DNA of 64,000 bases from positions 35,677,043-35,741,042 of the forward strand of contig NC_079149.1 of NCBI RefSeq assembly GCF_945859685.1, read 5' to 3'. The first letter of the stretch is position 1. Each line of letters starts with the position of its first letter. A model generated the notes under the pieces. It made no database searches. It worked only from the letters and a program-made list of their open reading frames with translations, and was not told the DNA's origin. Both the position numbers and the translations under genes were made by a program. This document shows, piece by piece, positions 22,156 through 34,739 of the stretch. The stretch comes from Eupeodes corollae. Lineage: Eukaryota > Arthropoda > Insecta > Diptera > Syrphidae.

Positions 22156-24200
22156 TCTATTTGCCAATTCTATAGAGGACTTTTATCGGAGATTGTATAG
22201 AGCTACAAGGTAAATAACAGGCTGGAAGGGAATATAAACAAAAATTTCGGTAAGGCATTCCACATTCGTGTAGTATGGCTATAGAACGAATCTCTGTGCT
22301 TGACAGTACGACCGAATGGGGCTCGAGGGTATACTGATGAGCATTCCCAGAAGTGCGAGTATTACGGTTGAACTGTTTAAAGGGAAGAATGTAACTGGCT
22401 ATTTTACAAAAGCATAAACCGTTTAAATAACCGTTAAAAAGGGTCCGACAAGAACCCTTACTACGATGTTCAAGCAACGTAAATGAACTTATGATATGAT
22501 ATTATCATCTATCAATTTAAATACTCTACGTTCAACACTATCCAAGAGGCTTAAGTAAGTTGCAGGAGCACCAGCCCAGAGATGGGAGTTATACTCAAGC
22601 TTTGGACGTATATAAATCTTGTAGATAACAGCCAGATCACATTCTTACGTCATTTTTGGCGACATCGCGTATGTGATCGTTCCACAAAAGGTGGTTGGTG
22701 ATACACATGCCGAGAATATCGAGATGTTCAGTCTCCTCGATGCAAGAGCCATCTATAGATAATGGCAAGGGAGGTGTATTTAGCTTTATCGATACAAGAC
22801 AGCATTTCGTTTTCGAAGCATTTAATTCCACTCAGTTTCTTAATCTCCATTGTACAATGCTGTGTTGTTCGGAATTTAATGAACTTATCATATCTTGTCG
22901 TTGCAGTTCCACATCTGAATAAGAGGGATGTGAGTCGGAAAACGAATACAAAAAGCTAAGAAAGCTATCGTCAGCGAAACAATGTATTGGATTAGAAGTT
23001 GCAGACTTACTTACTTTCTTAAGATAACGCTACAATCCTGTGTGAACTAGGGCCTTACCCAACAAACTTCTCCATCTAGCTCGGTCCCTAGCTAGATGTC
23101 TCCAGTTTCGAGGTCTAAGTTGGATTAGGTCACTTTCCACTTGTGCACGCCAGCTGATCCACGGTCTTCCTCTACTGCGCTGTTTTTGGGTGTGGATTGG
23201 AAGACTTACCGGGCCGGAGCATTGGTTTCCATGCGCTCTACGTGGCCTAGACTTTTATACTCGTTGGACTTTTACCCTTCTGGCTAAGTCTACGTCACGG
23301 TAAAGTACAGTTCGTCGTTCCATCTTCTCCTCCACTCTCCTTCGATGCATAGGGGATATAACAAGACGGGGATTATATGGGTCTTAAATAGCAACACTTT
23401 GGTCCCTCGAGAAATGATCTTACCACTCAATTGCTTTCATAGTCCAAAGAAACAGCGGCTAGCAAGAGTTATTTTGCGTTTGATCTCAGCGCTCAGAAGT
23501 TGCAGACAGGAGATCATTAAAAAAAATGAGAAAGAGTGTTGGAGATAGTACAGAGCCCTGCACCAGCATTTATTTTGTGGTTTTCAGACTTGAACCCATC
23601 CAAAAGCACTTATATTGGACGATCCGAAAGGTAATTACTATTCTAATAAAGCAGGGATTCGAGAAAACCGAAAACTCACATTTTCGATAAGAGGGCTTGA
23701 TGCCAAACCCTATCAAATGCTTTTGAAATACCAAGTGCAATAATCTTACTTTCTCCAAAGCAATGTAAAGATTTATTCCACTGTTCGGTGAGATGAACCA
23801 TGAGATCATCAGTGGACTAATTGCTACGAAAGCCGTACTGTCGGTCATTAAGAAGCTTTTGTTCTTGGAGATATTTCTTGAGCTGATAGTTAATCAGCGT
23901 TTCCATGACCTTCGAAAGAAAGTAAGTAAGTGCAATCGGTTGGTAATTAGACGGTGAGGAAGATTTGCCTTTTTTGGGAAAAGGCCGGACAAATGCGGTT
24001 TTCCATCCGCTCAGAATTAAACCTGAGGAGTAGGACGTATGAAAAAGCTTACGCAGTGGTTTTACCAGCGTTGAAGAACATCTCATCAGAACAATAATTT
24101 CTTTAAGGACTCTCGCCACATTGTGAGTGCGAAAAAAGATTGGCCCCATAGAATCATTAAGGTGATCACAATTGGCAACTGAGGTCTTGTAAAACAATTT
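22156..24200 (-). mobile_element. Jockey-superfamily non-LTR retrotransposon, split by an RTE insertion
   Basis: The reverse transcriptase copies element RNA into DNA at a nicked target. Read on the minus strand from 24197, the protein shows MGPIFFRTHNVARVL, then PFPKKGKSSSPSNYQPIALT (RT motif 1), QYGFRSN and IALGISKAFDRVWHQALL, where the usual Asp of motif A is Gly. After the insertion at 23007-23494 the frame resumes with CFADD at 22968-22979 (catalytic motif), ELNASKTKCCL and LDILGMCITNHLLWNDHI. C-terminal remnants reach LANRA near 22160. Stops and frame changes show it is dead. Endonuclease and ORF1 are absent, so it is 5'-truncated. The same family occurs at 34.7, 39.3, 51.8 and 57.1 kb. 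Confidence 0.88.
23007..23494 (-). mobile_element. RTE-like 3' fragment nested in the jockey element, 13-bp target duplication
   Basis: The 13-bp sequence AGAAGTTGCAGAC lies on both sides, at 22994-23006 and 23495-23507. On the minus strand the fragment reads EIKRKITLASRCFFGL, LLFKTHIIPVLLY, RWLGHVERM-like and ARKVFQS-like pieces. It ends with the TAAG-repeat tail next to the left duplication. It belongs to the same family as 2165-2527 and is 5'-truncated. The jockey frame joins correctly when the insertion and one duplication are ignored. Confidence 0.93.
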
Positions 24201-24720
24201 CAGACTTTTTTCTTAAGTTTCAAATAAAATTTTAGTTCTATACCAATACTCCACAGTCAATTCACCACCTTCCAGGCTTATTTCTTAAAAATACGTACAG
24301 CCTTAATGTGTCAACTAATCATGGAAAATTTCTTAGCAAACCATTTTGGCAAATGTCATTTTCTAGGGCAATGGAATACTTTCCTCCGAACAATAAAATA
24401 ACCATCAATTGAGTTCCCTTAAAAAAATACTTTTGTTTGTTATATCAACATTTTCGACATGAAAGTAGATACTTGCGTATTTCGACAAAATCGTTAAATG
24501 TTACAGATTAATCTTTAAAATGATAAGTAGTTAAAATTGTAACTTTAAATTACCAGCTGCTTCTAGCGGCGTTACTCTCATGTTTTATTTTAGAACAATT
24601 TTGGTAAGCGGAAGAATATTACAGTAAGTCAACTTTAAAAGATGGACACATGATATCAAGAACTTTTATGTTTTTGAAATTATAACGACAAAATTCTGTC
24701 AGTCAGGAAAAAAAATCCCG
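24201..24720. other. AT-rich sequence without a recognised gene
   Basis: Nothing nameable is seen between the upstream end of the jockey fragment and the CAAA-tailed repeat. Confidence 0.55.
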
Positions 24721-24925
24721 ATTTTGAAATATTCTTTATTAAAGCTCTGCTTGTATTTGTCTTACCCTCTACAGTCTTCCTCAATAAATGTGCTATCAGA
24801 AACTAAAAGAATTTTTCAAATTGGAACAGAAGTTCCTGACAAAAACGCGCTGAAACACACGAACAAGCAAACAAACAAACGAACAAGCAAGCAAACAAAC
24901 CAAGTTTTCAGCTTTATAGTGTTTG
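24721..24925 (+). repeat. Dispersed repeat with CAAA-rich tail, copy 2
   Basis: The core TTTTTCAAATTGGAACAGAA is followed by AGTTCCTGA and then a CAAG/CAAA/CGAA-rich stretch (about 24858-24901) and TTCAGCTTTATAGT. It matches the repeat at 5900-6062 in order and spacing. Confidence 0.65.
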
Positions 24926-27409
24926 TAAACCTTAATTTAAACCTTCTACTTGAACATTATTCTGAACTCTTTTGATTATTCAAAGCTCGTTTGGTTGAAA
25001 ATTGTGCGCATTCAAAAGTGGTGTAAAAACTTTAAACTTCAGAATTTTGTTTCTTTTTTGCGAATTCTGTAAAATAGTAAATTTTTTTATTTTAAATTAA
25101 GGGCATCCACAAATTTGAATGGAAACATTTTGAAACAAAAAACATTTAACTACATACAATGTTATAGTACCGAATTTCAGCTGCAAGAAAGGAGAAAATA
25201 ACAGCTTCTCTTAAAAAAACCACAATACCCTTAACATGTGACCCAATCGTGCATCATTTGACATTTCTCCATTTTTTCGAACTTGAATGTCAATAACGTG
25301 AAAATCTATTTAATTTGAACCCAAAAAATAAAACAAAAAAAACCATTTTGTTATTTCCAACCGCACATTTTGACAGTTCAAATAATGAAGATGCTTATAT
25401 TGTTTCCTCCGAAAAATAAAAGAAGAAACGTCCATTATTAAAACCTCAATCATTTGGATCTCCAATTTTATTTGATATTTATCTAGAAGCCCTTTTTTCT
25501 GCTACCAATTTCTTCTATACACACACACACACATAAAAGTAGAGGTAAAAGAAAGATAGACACTCGACAGTTTCGTATTTTTATTTATTAATTTTTTGGT
25601 TAACTATGGAAATGTCTCCACTTTAATATTCAGTCCTCAACAGACGAAAAATAAATACAATAAAAAAATAAGTTCCAGTAGATACTGAGATGGGCAATGG
25701 ACCGTGTTTCCGACTGCATCTCGGTCTTTTGCTCAACTCAAAAATATCTACTTCAACCTCCCTTATCTGCCCCTTCACTCCCGCGTTCCACCAATCAAAT
25801 GTCTATTTTGGATGATGGGGCTTTGTGATAATGGTTCGTTTACATTTGTATCAAAAAATAAAAATGAAAAATAAAAGAGAAAACAAAAAAATAAAATGTG
25901 TAGAAAAATAAAAAAAAAATAATAATAAACAGGAAAATGATTGGAACCCAAGCAATTCGGTTTGTGACGGGTCTCGTTTTCTGTTTTTGTTGAAACAATT
26001 TGTATGTGACCCTAATTGAAGTCAGTACATGAAGTATGAACGAGAGGGTAGGTCTAGGTATGTACGTTCTTCATTCACCATTCAAGTTCTCTCTATGAAC
26101 GCCCTCTGGCGGCTGGCAGTCTTTCTCTGTATGTTGGTCAATTGGTTTGTTTCTGGTATAGCTGGCTATACGAGTACATCTATCGTCTGTCTCTCCCTCT
26201 GGTTGTTCGGGGTCGTAGAACATTCCATATATCAAATGTAATTAATCACCTTCTAGATTATTAGACGGGATAGCACAGAACGTCGGCCGCTACGACGATA
26301 GAACGCGACGACGGACGAACGGTTGGTAGTTCTATATGCTGGCAGTTACATTCTGTAAGTTCATAGATTGTAGTCTGAAAAACCCCAGCTTTTCAGGTTG
26401 GTTTGATGGTCTTTGGTCCACCTACGGTTTGGTTCGATGAATGGTCGGTTTCAGTATATCAAATAAATAGAGAAAAGAATTTTGAAGTTCTGGTTCTGTG
26501 TGCTTTTGACATATGAGTTTTTATATTAGTTTTGTGTCTTCGTTTTTGGTTCCGTCGTTTTTTAAATGTGTGTAGGTAAAATATTTGTGTATTGGAGAGT
26601 GTGGATTTTTCCAACGAGAACGAGAACGCTTCAACTACGTGCTGAGTTTTTCTAATAAATGTACTGATTTTTTCGTTTGTCTAGTGCAGGAACGTAGCTC
26701 GTACTCAAAATAGCATAGGTAGAATGTAGGTACGTGAATGTTGCCTTTTACATGATGGTTATTGCTTCTGGGGACGGTAACAATTATTTGTATTGTTTTT
26801 TTTCTTATTTTAAGTCATTTGTTTGTTGTATGGAAATCGACAAATGGAAGTTTTTGAAAGTTAAAACGAATACCTATGTGATATATATTGCTTTTATAAG
26901 TAACATACATATGTACACACATGTTTTAGAAGGAGAATCTGACATATCTATAGAGTATATGTGTGTGTGTGAATTTTTTTTGTTATTTATGAAGTGGTTT
27001 TTAATTAAAATTTTGATCTATGTATGTTTTAAACTACGAACCGTTGAGATCGTTTTTTTTTGTTGAGTTTTTTAAAAAAAAAAGGCTTTTAAAAGTAATG
27101 GTCTTATATTGATTGAGTGGTGGTTAGAAGCCTTGTTCAATAGAGCCGGAAGCTGTTTTGGAACTTAATTGCTTTCGAGAAACCTTTTGTATTTCTAATA
27201 AACAAACATGTCCAAAAGCTAAACAATAATGACCGTGATTTGTAGAGGCATTGCTTTTTTTCAACATTGAAACAATGTATTATTTTTTTTTACTGTATTA
27301 TATTTGTAAAGGTTTACAGACTAAAGTTTTTGGGTGATTCAAATGCATGTTCCTATAGGCTTATCTGTATTTTTGACTTTTGTTCATCAATCCTTTTGCC
27401 TGGCAAAAA
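24926..27409. other. Sequence without a recognised gene
   Basis: Contains a short CA run near 25519, A-rich tracts around 25860-25930 and moderately complex sequence at 26030-26420. Frames such as 26029-26241 have hydrophobic stretches but no family motif, so I do not call them genes. Confidence 0.5.
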
Positions 27410-27711
27410 TCCTCGTTTTAAACCCTCCCAGTGGGTGCCGAAGTTTCCTACTCCTTAATAGTAGCAAGCTTTAGCAATGCAATTTGACCATAGATGCGGG
27501 GTCCCTAATTTCAGTGGTGGTGTAAGCGTCTTACATAATCCGTGCCGAAGAATGAAAGGTTGGGGGGCAAACCAGTCGCTAACGAGCTCATTCGAATGCC
27601 TTGGCAGGGTCCGTCTTATCTTCTGCCTTACCACGGTATACCGGCTCTGCCGGGGCTGACCTCATTTTTCCGACCTACTGGTAGGACCAAAATACAATAA
27701 ACTTAAACAAA
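27410..27711 (+). promoter_or_regulatory. LOA 5' untranslated leader, probable internal promoter region
   Basis: This stretch is much more GC-rich than its surroundings and ends directly at the ORF1 start codon at 27712. It includes ATGCGGGGTCCCTAATTTCAG near 27495 and TCGAATGCCTTGG near 27591. Non-LTR elements of this type usually carry their promoter inside the transcribed leader; that is inference here. The exact 5' boundary is uncertain. Confidence 0.6.
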
Positions 27712-28801
27712 ATGGACGCAATAGACAAGACGAACGTAGAACTCTCCACAGACTTGGAGGATGAATTCTTGGCCTCCAGCCAGGAGATTTTGAAGGGGAA
27801 CTCATTTAGCGCTGGTATTTCCAGCACTTGTGAGCAACGCTAAACCGTATATAAAACCAAAACCCTCGAGTAGCAGTGCAACTCGAGGAATCAAAAAACA
27901 ATCAGAAGTCGCTCTTCTCAGGAACCGCTTCGAAGCGGCCTCTCAAATTCTTGCCAAGATTGCCAAAAATGAGGAGACCGGAGTGAATTATGAGAGGGAC
28001 GCCAAAGATAAAATAAAGTACCAGAAGGTTGTTGATGAATACAATAATCTTCTGGCCAGCCGAGAAAAGGCCGTTAAGCGAAACAGATCTCAGGTAGAGA
28101 TCTGCACGTCTCAGAAAAAGAGCAAGCTTGACGACCGGACAAAGACAGTGAAAGCACCATCTTCTGGAGCAGCGCAACTTCGAACTCTTAGTGAGGTTGT
28201 CAGGGATGACCTCCACGTAGCAGTTGTGGATGAGCTCTCCACAAACAGCAAAGGTCTGCTGAACGTGTGGAACTCTATCGAGGGCAAGCTCTCTGAGATG
28301 GTGTTTTCATACACTATTACAAACAGTAAGGGCCCCTACCCTATTTTTGACTCTGGCGAGATGCTCAGGGGGCATAGGGTAATTAAGTGTGCGGGCAGGT
28401 TTTCTAGGGATTTTCTTAGTGAAAGCATTGCTGAGGTTAGCAATAACTGGGAGGGCCTGAAGCTCAAGCTTATCCTAGCTAAGGACAACCCTAGACAACC
28501 GAAGGCTCGCATTTGGTGCCCACTCATGAGCATAAAGCCAAGCGGACATGACCTGATCCGCGGTCTTCAGAAGCCCAACGCCTCTTACCTTCTGAGGATT
28601 AGCGAAGAGAGTCTAAGGGCTCTCAAAAAGGCCGAATACAAACTCAGTTTTGGCATAAGGAATGCCAAAATTAAAATTCTGCAGAGTCGGGGAACGGACA
28701 CAGACAAAGCTGATGACAACGTCGAGGTTGACGATGTTGTTAACGGAGTCAAGAACTCCAGAGAGTTACCAAGCCCCAACTCTGCATCTAAAAATAATTA
28801 A
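27712..28801 (+). pseudogene. LOA ORF1 (RNA-binding/chaperone-type protein), one frameshift
   Basis: The first ATG (27712) opens a frame reading MDAIDKTNVELSTDLEDEF, which hits a stop at 27843. The rest continues in a second frame from about 27830 to 28801 as a 323-residue protein, so one frameshift near 27826 breaks the gene. The N-terminal half is Lys/Ser-rich with a likely helical segment (residues 25-85 of the 323-residue frame). The C-terminal half contains WEGLKLKLILAKDN, PKARIWCPL and a segment ending FGIRNAKIKIL. This resembles the domain called DUF4780 in insect retrotransposon ORF1 proteins. No CCHC zinc knuckle is visible. Presumed role: binding element RNA. It is the longest frame in the window. 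Confidence 0.8.
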
Positions 28802-31625
28802 AAACGCGCTAAAGGTCATCCACATTAATCTGAAACACTTTAAGTGTGCTTCAGATAATCTGAGAGTCTTCCTTAGGGGATAAAACTTCGACATTGGCGT
28901 TATCCAAGAACTGTGCATATACGGTCTCAGGGTGAGAGGCCTCCAAGACAACCAATACTACCTCTTTTATGAAACCGCAGATCAAGACCAAGGTAATCCT
29001 AGAACTTGTATTTTAGCTAAGAAACATTTAAAAGGTTTTTTATGTCCAAATTTTAGCACTCCCGATCTGACAGTTGTCAGATTTGAAGATAAGAATAAAC
29101 AGGGTTTGCTGTTGGCCTCTTTTTACTCTGCCCATAATGAACCATCACCAAAATCATAACCGAAGCTAAAATCAAAAAGGCAAACCTTCTGATCGGAGGA
29201 GACGCAAATGCTCGGCATAACCTTTGAGGAAGTTCTGAGATCAACGAACGAGGTGAGTCATTTTTTGATTTTATTATTGAAAATAATATGACCATTTGTA
29301 AAAGAGGCAATACTCCCACTTTCGTCTTTCTGAGCTCGGAAAATTATGATGAGAGGATGTGCTTGATGTTGCTTTAGAAAGGAACCGTAATTTATTAGTG
29401 GAGAATTGGAGAATTTAAAACTTCTATAAGTAAAGCTTTTAGAGAATGAAGAACTATCCAGTCTTAGAAAAATTACGAGGGCAATTTTCAATATCTGCAC
29501 AAACATAAGTTTTACCAACCGTATAAAGACTCTCTTAAAATTTACAATCAAGCCCTGTCATCAGCCAAAAGACTAGGCTGGAGAGAATACTGTCAATCAA
29601 TCGAAGGCATAAAGGACTCCGCAAGTATCAGCAAAGTTCTATCGAAGGAATTGTAATCCTTCATTTCTAAAAAAGCCTGATGGAACCTGGCCGAATCTCT
29701 TGAGCTACTGATGAAGACGCACTTTCCGGGTTGCGAGAGTGATAACCCCGAATCGCTTGAAACCACAGAGCTAAACGTAGCTCATGTGGAGCAAGTCAAT
29801 TCCGTTTTAACCAGAGAAAATATTTTGTGGGCTGTCAATACTTTTTCTGCATATAAATCCCCAGGCATGGATGGCAGTTATGCTTCAAAAGTTGCATGAT
29901 GTGGCCTTTGTCGTGGAGACAGGTCAAAGTTTTTAACCCGAAAGTGGGAACGCGAAGTCACGAATCCGCGAAGGATATCAGACCAATAAGCTTAACATCT
30001 TTTGTGCATAAAACTTTGGAGCGCATTCTTGATTACCATATAAGAGAAATCCTAGTTGGACGACCTCTCGAAAGCTCTCAACATGCTTATCTTAAGGGCA
30101 AATCTACAGAGACTGCCCTTCATTGCGTATTGCCTACTGTAGAACAAACAATCCATTATAAAGAATCTACTCTTGCCACCTTCCTAGACATAGAAGGTGC
30201 TTTTAACAACGTCCTTACCGAATCCATAGAAGAATCGCTCGTTAAGTTCGGTGTAGAAGACTTCATTCGAGAATGGATTATTTCCATGCTCAGTGGTAGG
30301 GAGATTCGAGCCAATCTAGGCAATACAATCGCAACAAAACACTTGAGTAGGGGAACACCCCAGGGTGGTGTAATTTCACCTCTTCTACTTCTTCTGGTCA
30401 TGGATACAATTCTCGTTAAATCAGAGAGATGTGGAGTGAAGGCGGTAGCCTATGCGGATGATTTGGTGCTATTGGTGTCAGGAAAGTACACCTCTGTGAT
30501 TAGTGAAATCACGGAGTCAGCTTTGAAGAAAGTTAGCAGCTGGGCCACGAGTTGTGGACTAGGAATTAACCAAAGTAAAGCACCGCTCTTCACGCTACCT
30601 CGACTCAACAGTCAAATCCTATCATTGCAAAATATTTCGGAATTATACTCGACCCTAAACTAAACTGGATACTAAATATTGAAATACGGGTTAAGAAGGC
30701 CTGTGTTGCCTTCTACGCCTGCAGCAAAACTTTCAGCAAAAAGTTGGGACTTCAGTCGAAGTTGATTTTATGGACGTACACAGTCGTAGTACGTCCAATC
30801 TTAACATATGGTTCGATTGTGTGGTGGCCTGCTCTTAGCAAAGCCTATAATATTGATAAGCTAAAGAAGGTTCAGAGAACAGCTTTCGTGGGCACCACAA
30901 GGGCCATGCGTACTTGCCCAACGGACGCCTTAAACGTTATTTTGGATCTTCTACCAATCGACTTTTTTATTAAACACATAGTTTCCTGCAGCGCTATTAG
31001 GCTGAAGGAATCAACTAGCTGGTTGTCAAAACCTTATGGTCACAGCAACACAAGGAATTTGATTCCCTCAGATATTATCTCGGTAGACACTGACTACTGC
31101 ACTCCTACTTTGAGCCCTAGTAAGGGTTTTAAGGTTATTTTCCCATTAAGAGAAGATTGGGAGGATGATAGGTGTCGATAGGTTTCCACACAACCATCTT
31201 TACTGATGGCTCAAAGATGGAGTACGGAGTTGGTTCTGGGATCTTTTCTGAGTCCCTAAATGTAGCTAAATCCTTTAGGCTTGCTGACTTTACTAGCGTT
31301 TTTCAGGCTGAACTGCTGGCAATAAGGGAGGCATGTAAGATACTTAAACAAAGCCCAAACCAAAACCGAAATGTGGCTACCTTTACAGACAGTCGGCCAC
31401 ATCCTCATCTAATTTGTTCCAGCAATGTCGCGATGAGCTTGCGAGCCTGAATATTAACCTCGGTGTCACCCTGATCTGGGTTCCGGGCCATAGTAGTATC
31501 GTGGGAAATGAACGGGCTAACGCGCTAGCCAGGCAAGGATCGGCCCTTCATAGCTCACTTGCGGAAATGGTTAACATTCCTTTTGGTGCTATGAAGGGTA
31601 AAATCAACACAAAAATTCGGACATT
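28780..31625 (+). pseudogene. LOA ORF2 (endonuclease, reverse transcriptase, RNase H), broken
   Basis: The ORF2 protein would nick target DNA and reverse-transcribe element RNA at the nick. The endonuclease region begins KNALKVIHINLKHF (about 28801) and shows NFDIGVIQE, NPRTCILAKKHL and GGDANARHN (about 29197). The reverse transcriptase contains DIRPISLTSF, FLDIEGAFNNV (motif A Asp, about 30190), GTPQGGVISPLL, and YADD at 30451-30462. The RNase H domain contains FTDGSKMEYGVGSG (31199), FQAELLAI (31300), FTDS (31381) and WVPGHSSIVGNERANALARQ (31479). At least six stops or frame changes are present (28881, 29157, about 29640, 30661, 31180, 31448). The catalytic residues survive, so decay looks fairly recent. 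Confidence 0.88.
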
Positions 31626-34600
31626 TGATAAAAAGAACACAATTGTTTAAGCAAAACTGGTTTGATAGAAAATTCTTTGAAAGATCATTAAGTATGTTAA
31701 ACTCAAGCTTCTAAAAGCTCGTTTATTTTACTTACCTACAGTAACAAAAACTTATTACTAAAATCAATTTTTTTACATACTGAATTTGTTAAAACAGTTT
31801 TAAAATAAAATTAACAAATGTATTAACGAACTTTGAGAAAAATAAAAACCAACTTGTATAAAGCTTCTATAGTAAAGCAATAAGGAAGCAATAACATAAG
31901 GAGGACGCAATAACGATACACTTAAATTTGGCTAAATAAAATATTATACAATCTTATCCCTATCTTATTTCAATGCTTCTAAAAAGTTTCCTTAAGCTAA
32001 ATTTTCTTCACATCAATCATTGGATAAAAAGTCTATAGGAAGCACTTTCCAAGAAAATTGTAGAAATTGCAGAAATTGTTTACTTTTCTTATTACAAAAC
32101 AATATAAAAGTATATAAAAAAGATTGATTAAGATAATAAAAATCCTGGAAAACAATTGAAAACACCTCTCATAAAAAATAACCATAAAACCATTTTTCAC
32201 AAATTGAAAGCCCTAACCCAAATTCTTTTTTTTTCTTTCCTCATTTCATAAGCGCATCAAATTCACTTACTTATCTTTTTTCCTTAAGTGTGTTTCCCGC
32301 CAGAATTTTATTCTTTTAAAAATAAGAATACCAACAAAAAAAAAATTCGCAATAAAAATATTAAATAAGAATAACAGGCTTCGTGTGTGCGTGTTGTGTA
32401 ACTAACTTTTGGTAGTCAAGGCATTTTTTTGTCTTCTTTCGAAAGTAGGTGGCATTGTTGGTGCATTAACTTAGATATCAAAGAAAAGACAAAAGCGAAA
32501 TCCAATTTTCCTCCCATACTCCCATTCATTTCGGTTCATTTTTTTTTGTATCTCGGGACACCCATGGGATCTAGGTGGATGTATGTAAGAGTACGTTTTT
32601 GAATACTGAACTGACAAACAGGGAAGCAGGGGTTATCCCCATATTGACACAATCGTCTCGACCCCATATCCAACAACATACACACATATACCTTCCCACA
32701 TATACACTTTGCATTTTGATTGGGTTTTTGGTCCTTTTTTATTGTTGTTTCCTTTGCTTGGTTTTTTTTTTTTTGTTTCTTCTCTTTTACCGCACGTATT
32801 GAGTGCTGACGAGAAATGTAGATATTTTAAGGCACTTCCCTTAAAAGTAGGCACCTTTGCAAAAAGATAGGAAGAAAAAACTGTTTGAAGAAAAAGTGAA
32901 TAAAAAATGTATCTCATTCACCAAAAAGGATAAGAGTGAAGAAAAGAGAAAAAAATTCAAAGTGCGTATCTAAAAGGCTATAATAAAGGCGACCGTCAAT
33001 TTTCACAAGGGTTGAGTCTTGAGTACCGTTATTTTGTTTGTGTGAGTGTCTATACGCATATTGATATAGAGTGGCAAAGAGGTTAACTTTTTCTTCAAAA
33101 GAAAGTGGAAACCAAATTGCCAGGATACACCGCCGAAAAAAAAAAAACCGCCTTCTACAACTCTGCCCTGATGTTCTTTGTATAGACAGCTTGTTTGGAA
33201 TGCTCTATTTTGTATATACATAGATCTTTGGATATGGGAATTCGAGAGCGGGAAGGCACTTCTAACAACTTCTTGACTTGACTTAACTGGTGCGGGTATT
33301 GTTGTACCTATATGGAGAAATAAGCAAATAGCCGCCATAGTTGTTTCCGCCATCACTACCACGACAACAAAAAACGGCGACATTGATTATAGGACCACAA
33401 TGACACGATGACAAAGGAAGTCGTCTGCGATGCGACACGACGCGACGCGAAGCACAATCACCTTGATAGCGGATCCTTTTTTATATACAGCACCCACCCC
33501 GCCGCCGCACTGAAAACATTGAGCATGGAATAGGGAATGTTTTGTAAATCGAATTTAATCGAAAGACATTTGTAACATTCGCATACGTTTAGAGTGTGCG
33601 TAATGATGCACAGTAATGGAATGTTTTTGTGTTATCCCATTTTGTTTTACTTCATCGTTTCTTAAATTTGATCCTGCTGTCATTTTGTCGATAGTACAAA
33701 AAATGTGATAGGAGGTGATGGAGTGGGTGGGAGATCTGAGTACGGGTCGAGAAGGCCCGTGTGATGGGACAAGACAGCATAGGGATGTTGATGTTCAAGG
33801 CTTAAATTGAAACAGTGGAGTGGGTGGTGTTTAGTGAGTGTATTGGATGGGTTGGCTTTTTTTTTATTTTTGTGAAGTGTATATTGAACATTTTCTTATC
33901 TTTTCATATTTGATGAGATACCTACTTCGTTTTCGTTTCTTTTTTACTTTCGATACTCATTTTATAGGTTTTTTTAAGAGATTGAGGAGACTTGAGAGAA
34001 TGAAGGAAATTGTTTGGTGTTTGTTGGAATACATTCTTACAAATGTGCTTTTATTTTTTCTTCCCACAGACTTTTAGAGGATCCGTGAGGTTTTGGTGGC
34101 AGGGGTAGGGGGGGTGGTGAGGGGATGAGAATGGAATGGGTTATTATTGCGAATGTTAGCAAATTCGTTTTGATATGTTATTTCTGATAGCATATCTTAA
34201 CTTGAATGTACTAAAATTCTACAAAAAGGGCAAAGTTATTCCATTAACAAGAGAGAGGCTATGTACATGCTTTAAGCCTTAAGGAAAACATTTCTGTTAA
34301 ACAAGAAAAAAAACACGTAATACTTATACAAAATTTATATTTAAAAAAAAAAAACAAAAATTCAAAATAAGCACAATTTAGCGAATGGGAAACGTGAATT
34401 GTATGCAAATGAGATATATATTTAAGGAGATTGTTATGATACCTTTGTCAACCAAGTCTTGAATGCAAATATTAATAGCAGGGGTCGATTGTTTGTTCTC
34501 TTTTTATCTCGTTTTTTGTTGTTGTTGTTTTTAAACAATATCTGATGCTATTAAGATTGTCCCATTTAAGGGATACCTATTAACATTTTAGAGGAAGGGG

Positions 34601-34739
34601 GCACTCCTGCTCTACTTGAATACTTACACCATTCTTTCAGTAATTTTAAAAATATGAAATAATTCAGGTACAATAAAAGATTTCAATTTAAATATACCCC
34701 ATTTGAGGCAGCTTTCACCACAGAAGTTGTCATCCTTCG
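31626..34739. other. Sequence without a recognised gene
   Basis: AT-rich DNA with small A and T runs and a GACGCGA-rich patch near 33430. The 126-residue minus-strand frame at 33003-33383 is low-complexity and has no family motif. Confidence 0.5.

Larger units (their letters stand above)
27410..31625 (+). mobile_element. LOA-type non-LTR retrotransposon, copy 1 (5' end present, 3' end missing)
   Basis: This is the most complete element in the window. It has a roughly 300-bp 5' leader (27410-27711), ORF1 (27712-28801), and a broken ORF2 with endonuclease, reverse transcriptase and RNase H (about 28780-31625). LOA type is inferred from the GTPQGGV motif, the HYKESTLATFLDIEGAFNN block and the C-terminal RNase H. 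Compared with the copy at 61.6 kb it lacks short blocks near 29690, 29905 and 31393. Its homology to that copy stops at about 31620, in the RNase H-distal region. The CTAC-tailed 3' UTR seen at 20.2 kb is absent. Confidence 0.88.

Noticed and set aside
27902..28951. Several minus-strand frames of 61-104 residues across LOA ORF1
   Set aside because: They are antisense shadows of the 323-residue plus-strand frame and have no family motif.
33003..33383. 126-residue minus-strand frame
   Set aside because: Hydrophobic low-complexity start from simple repeats, no recognised domain.
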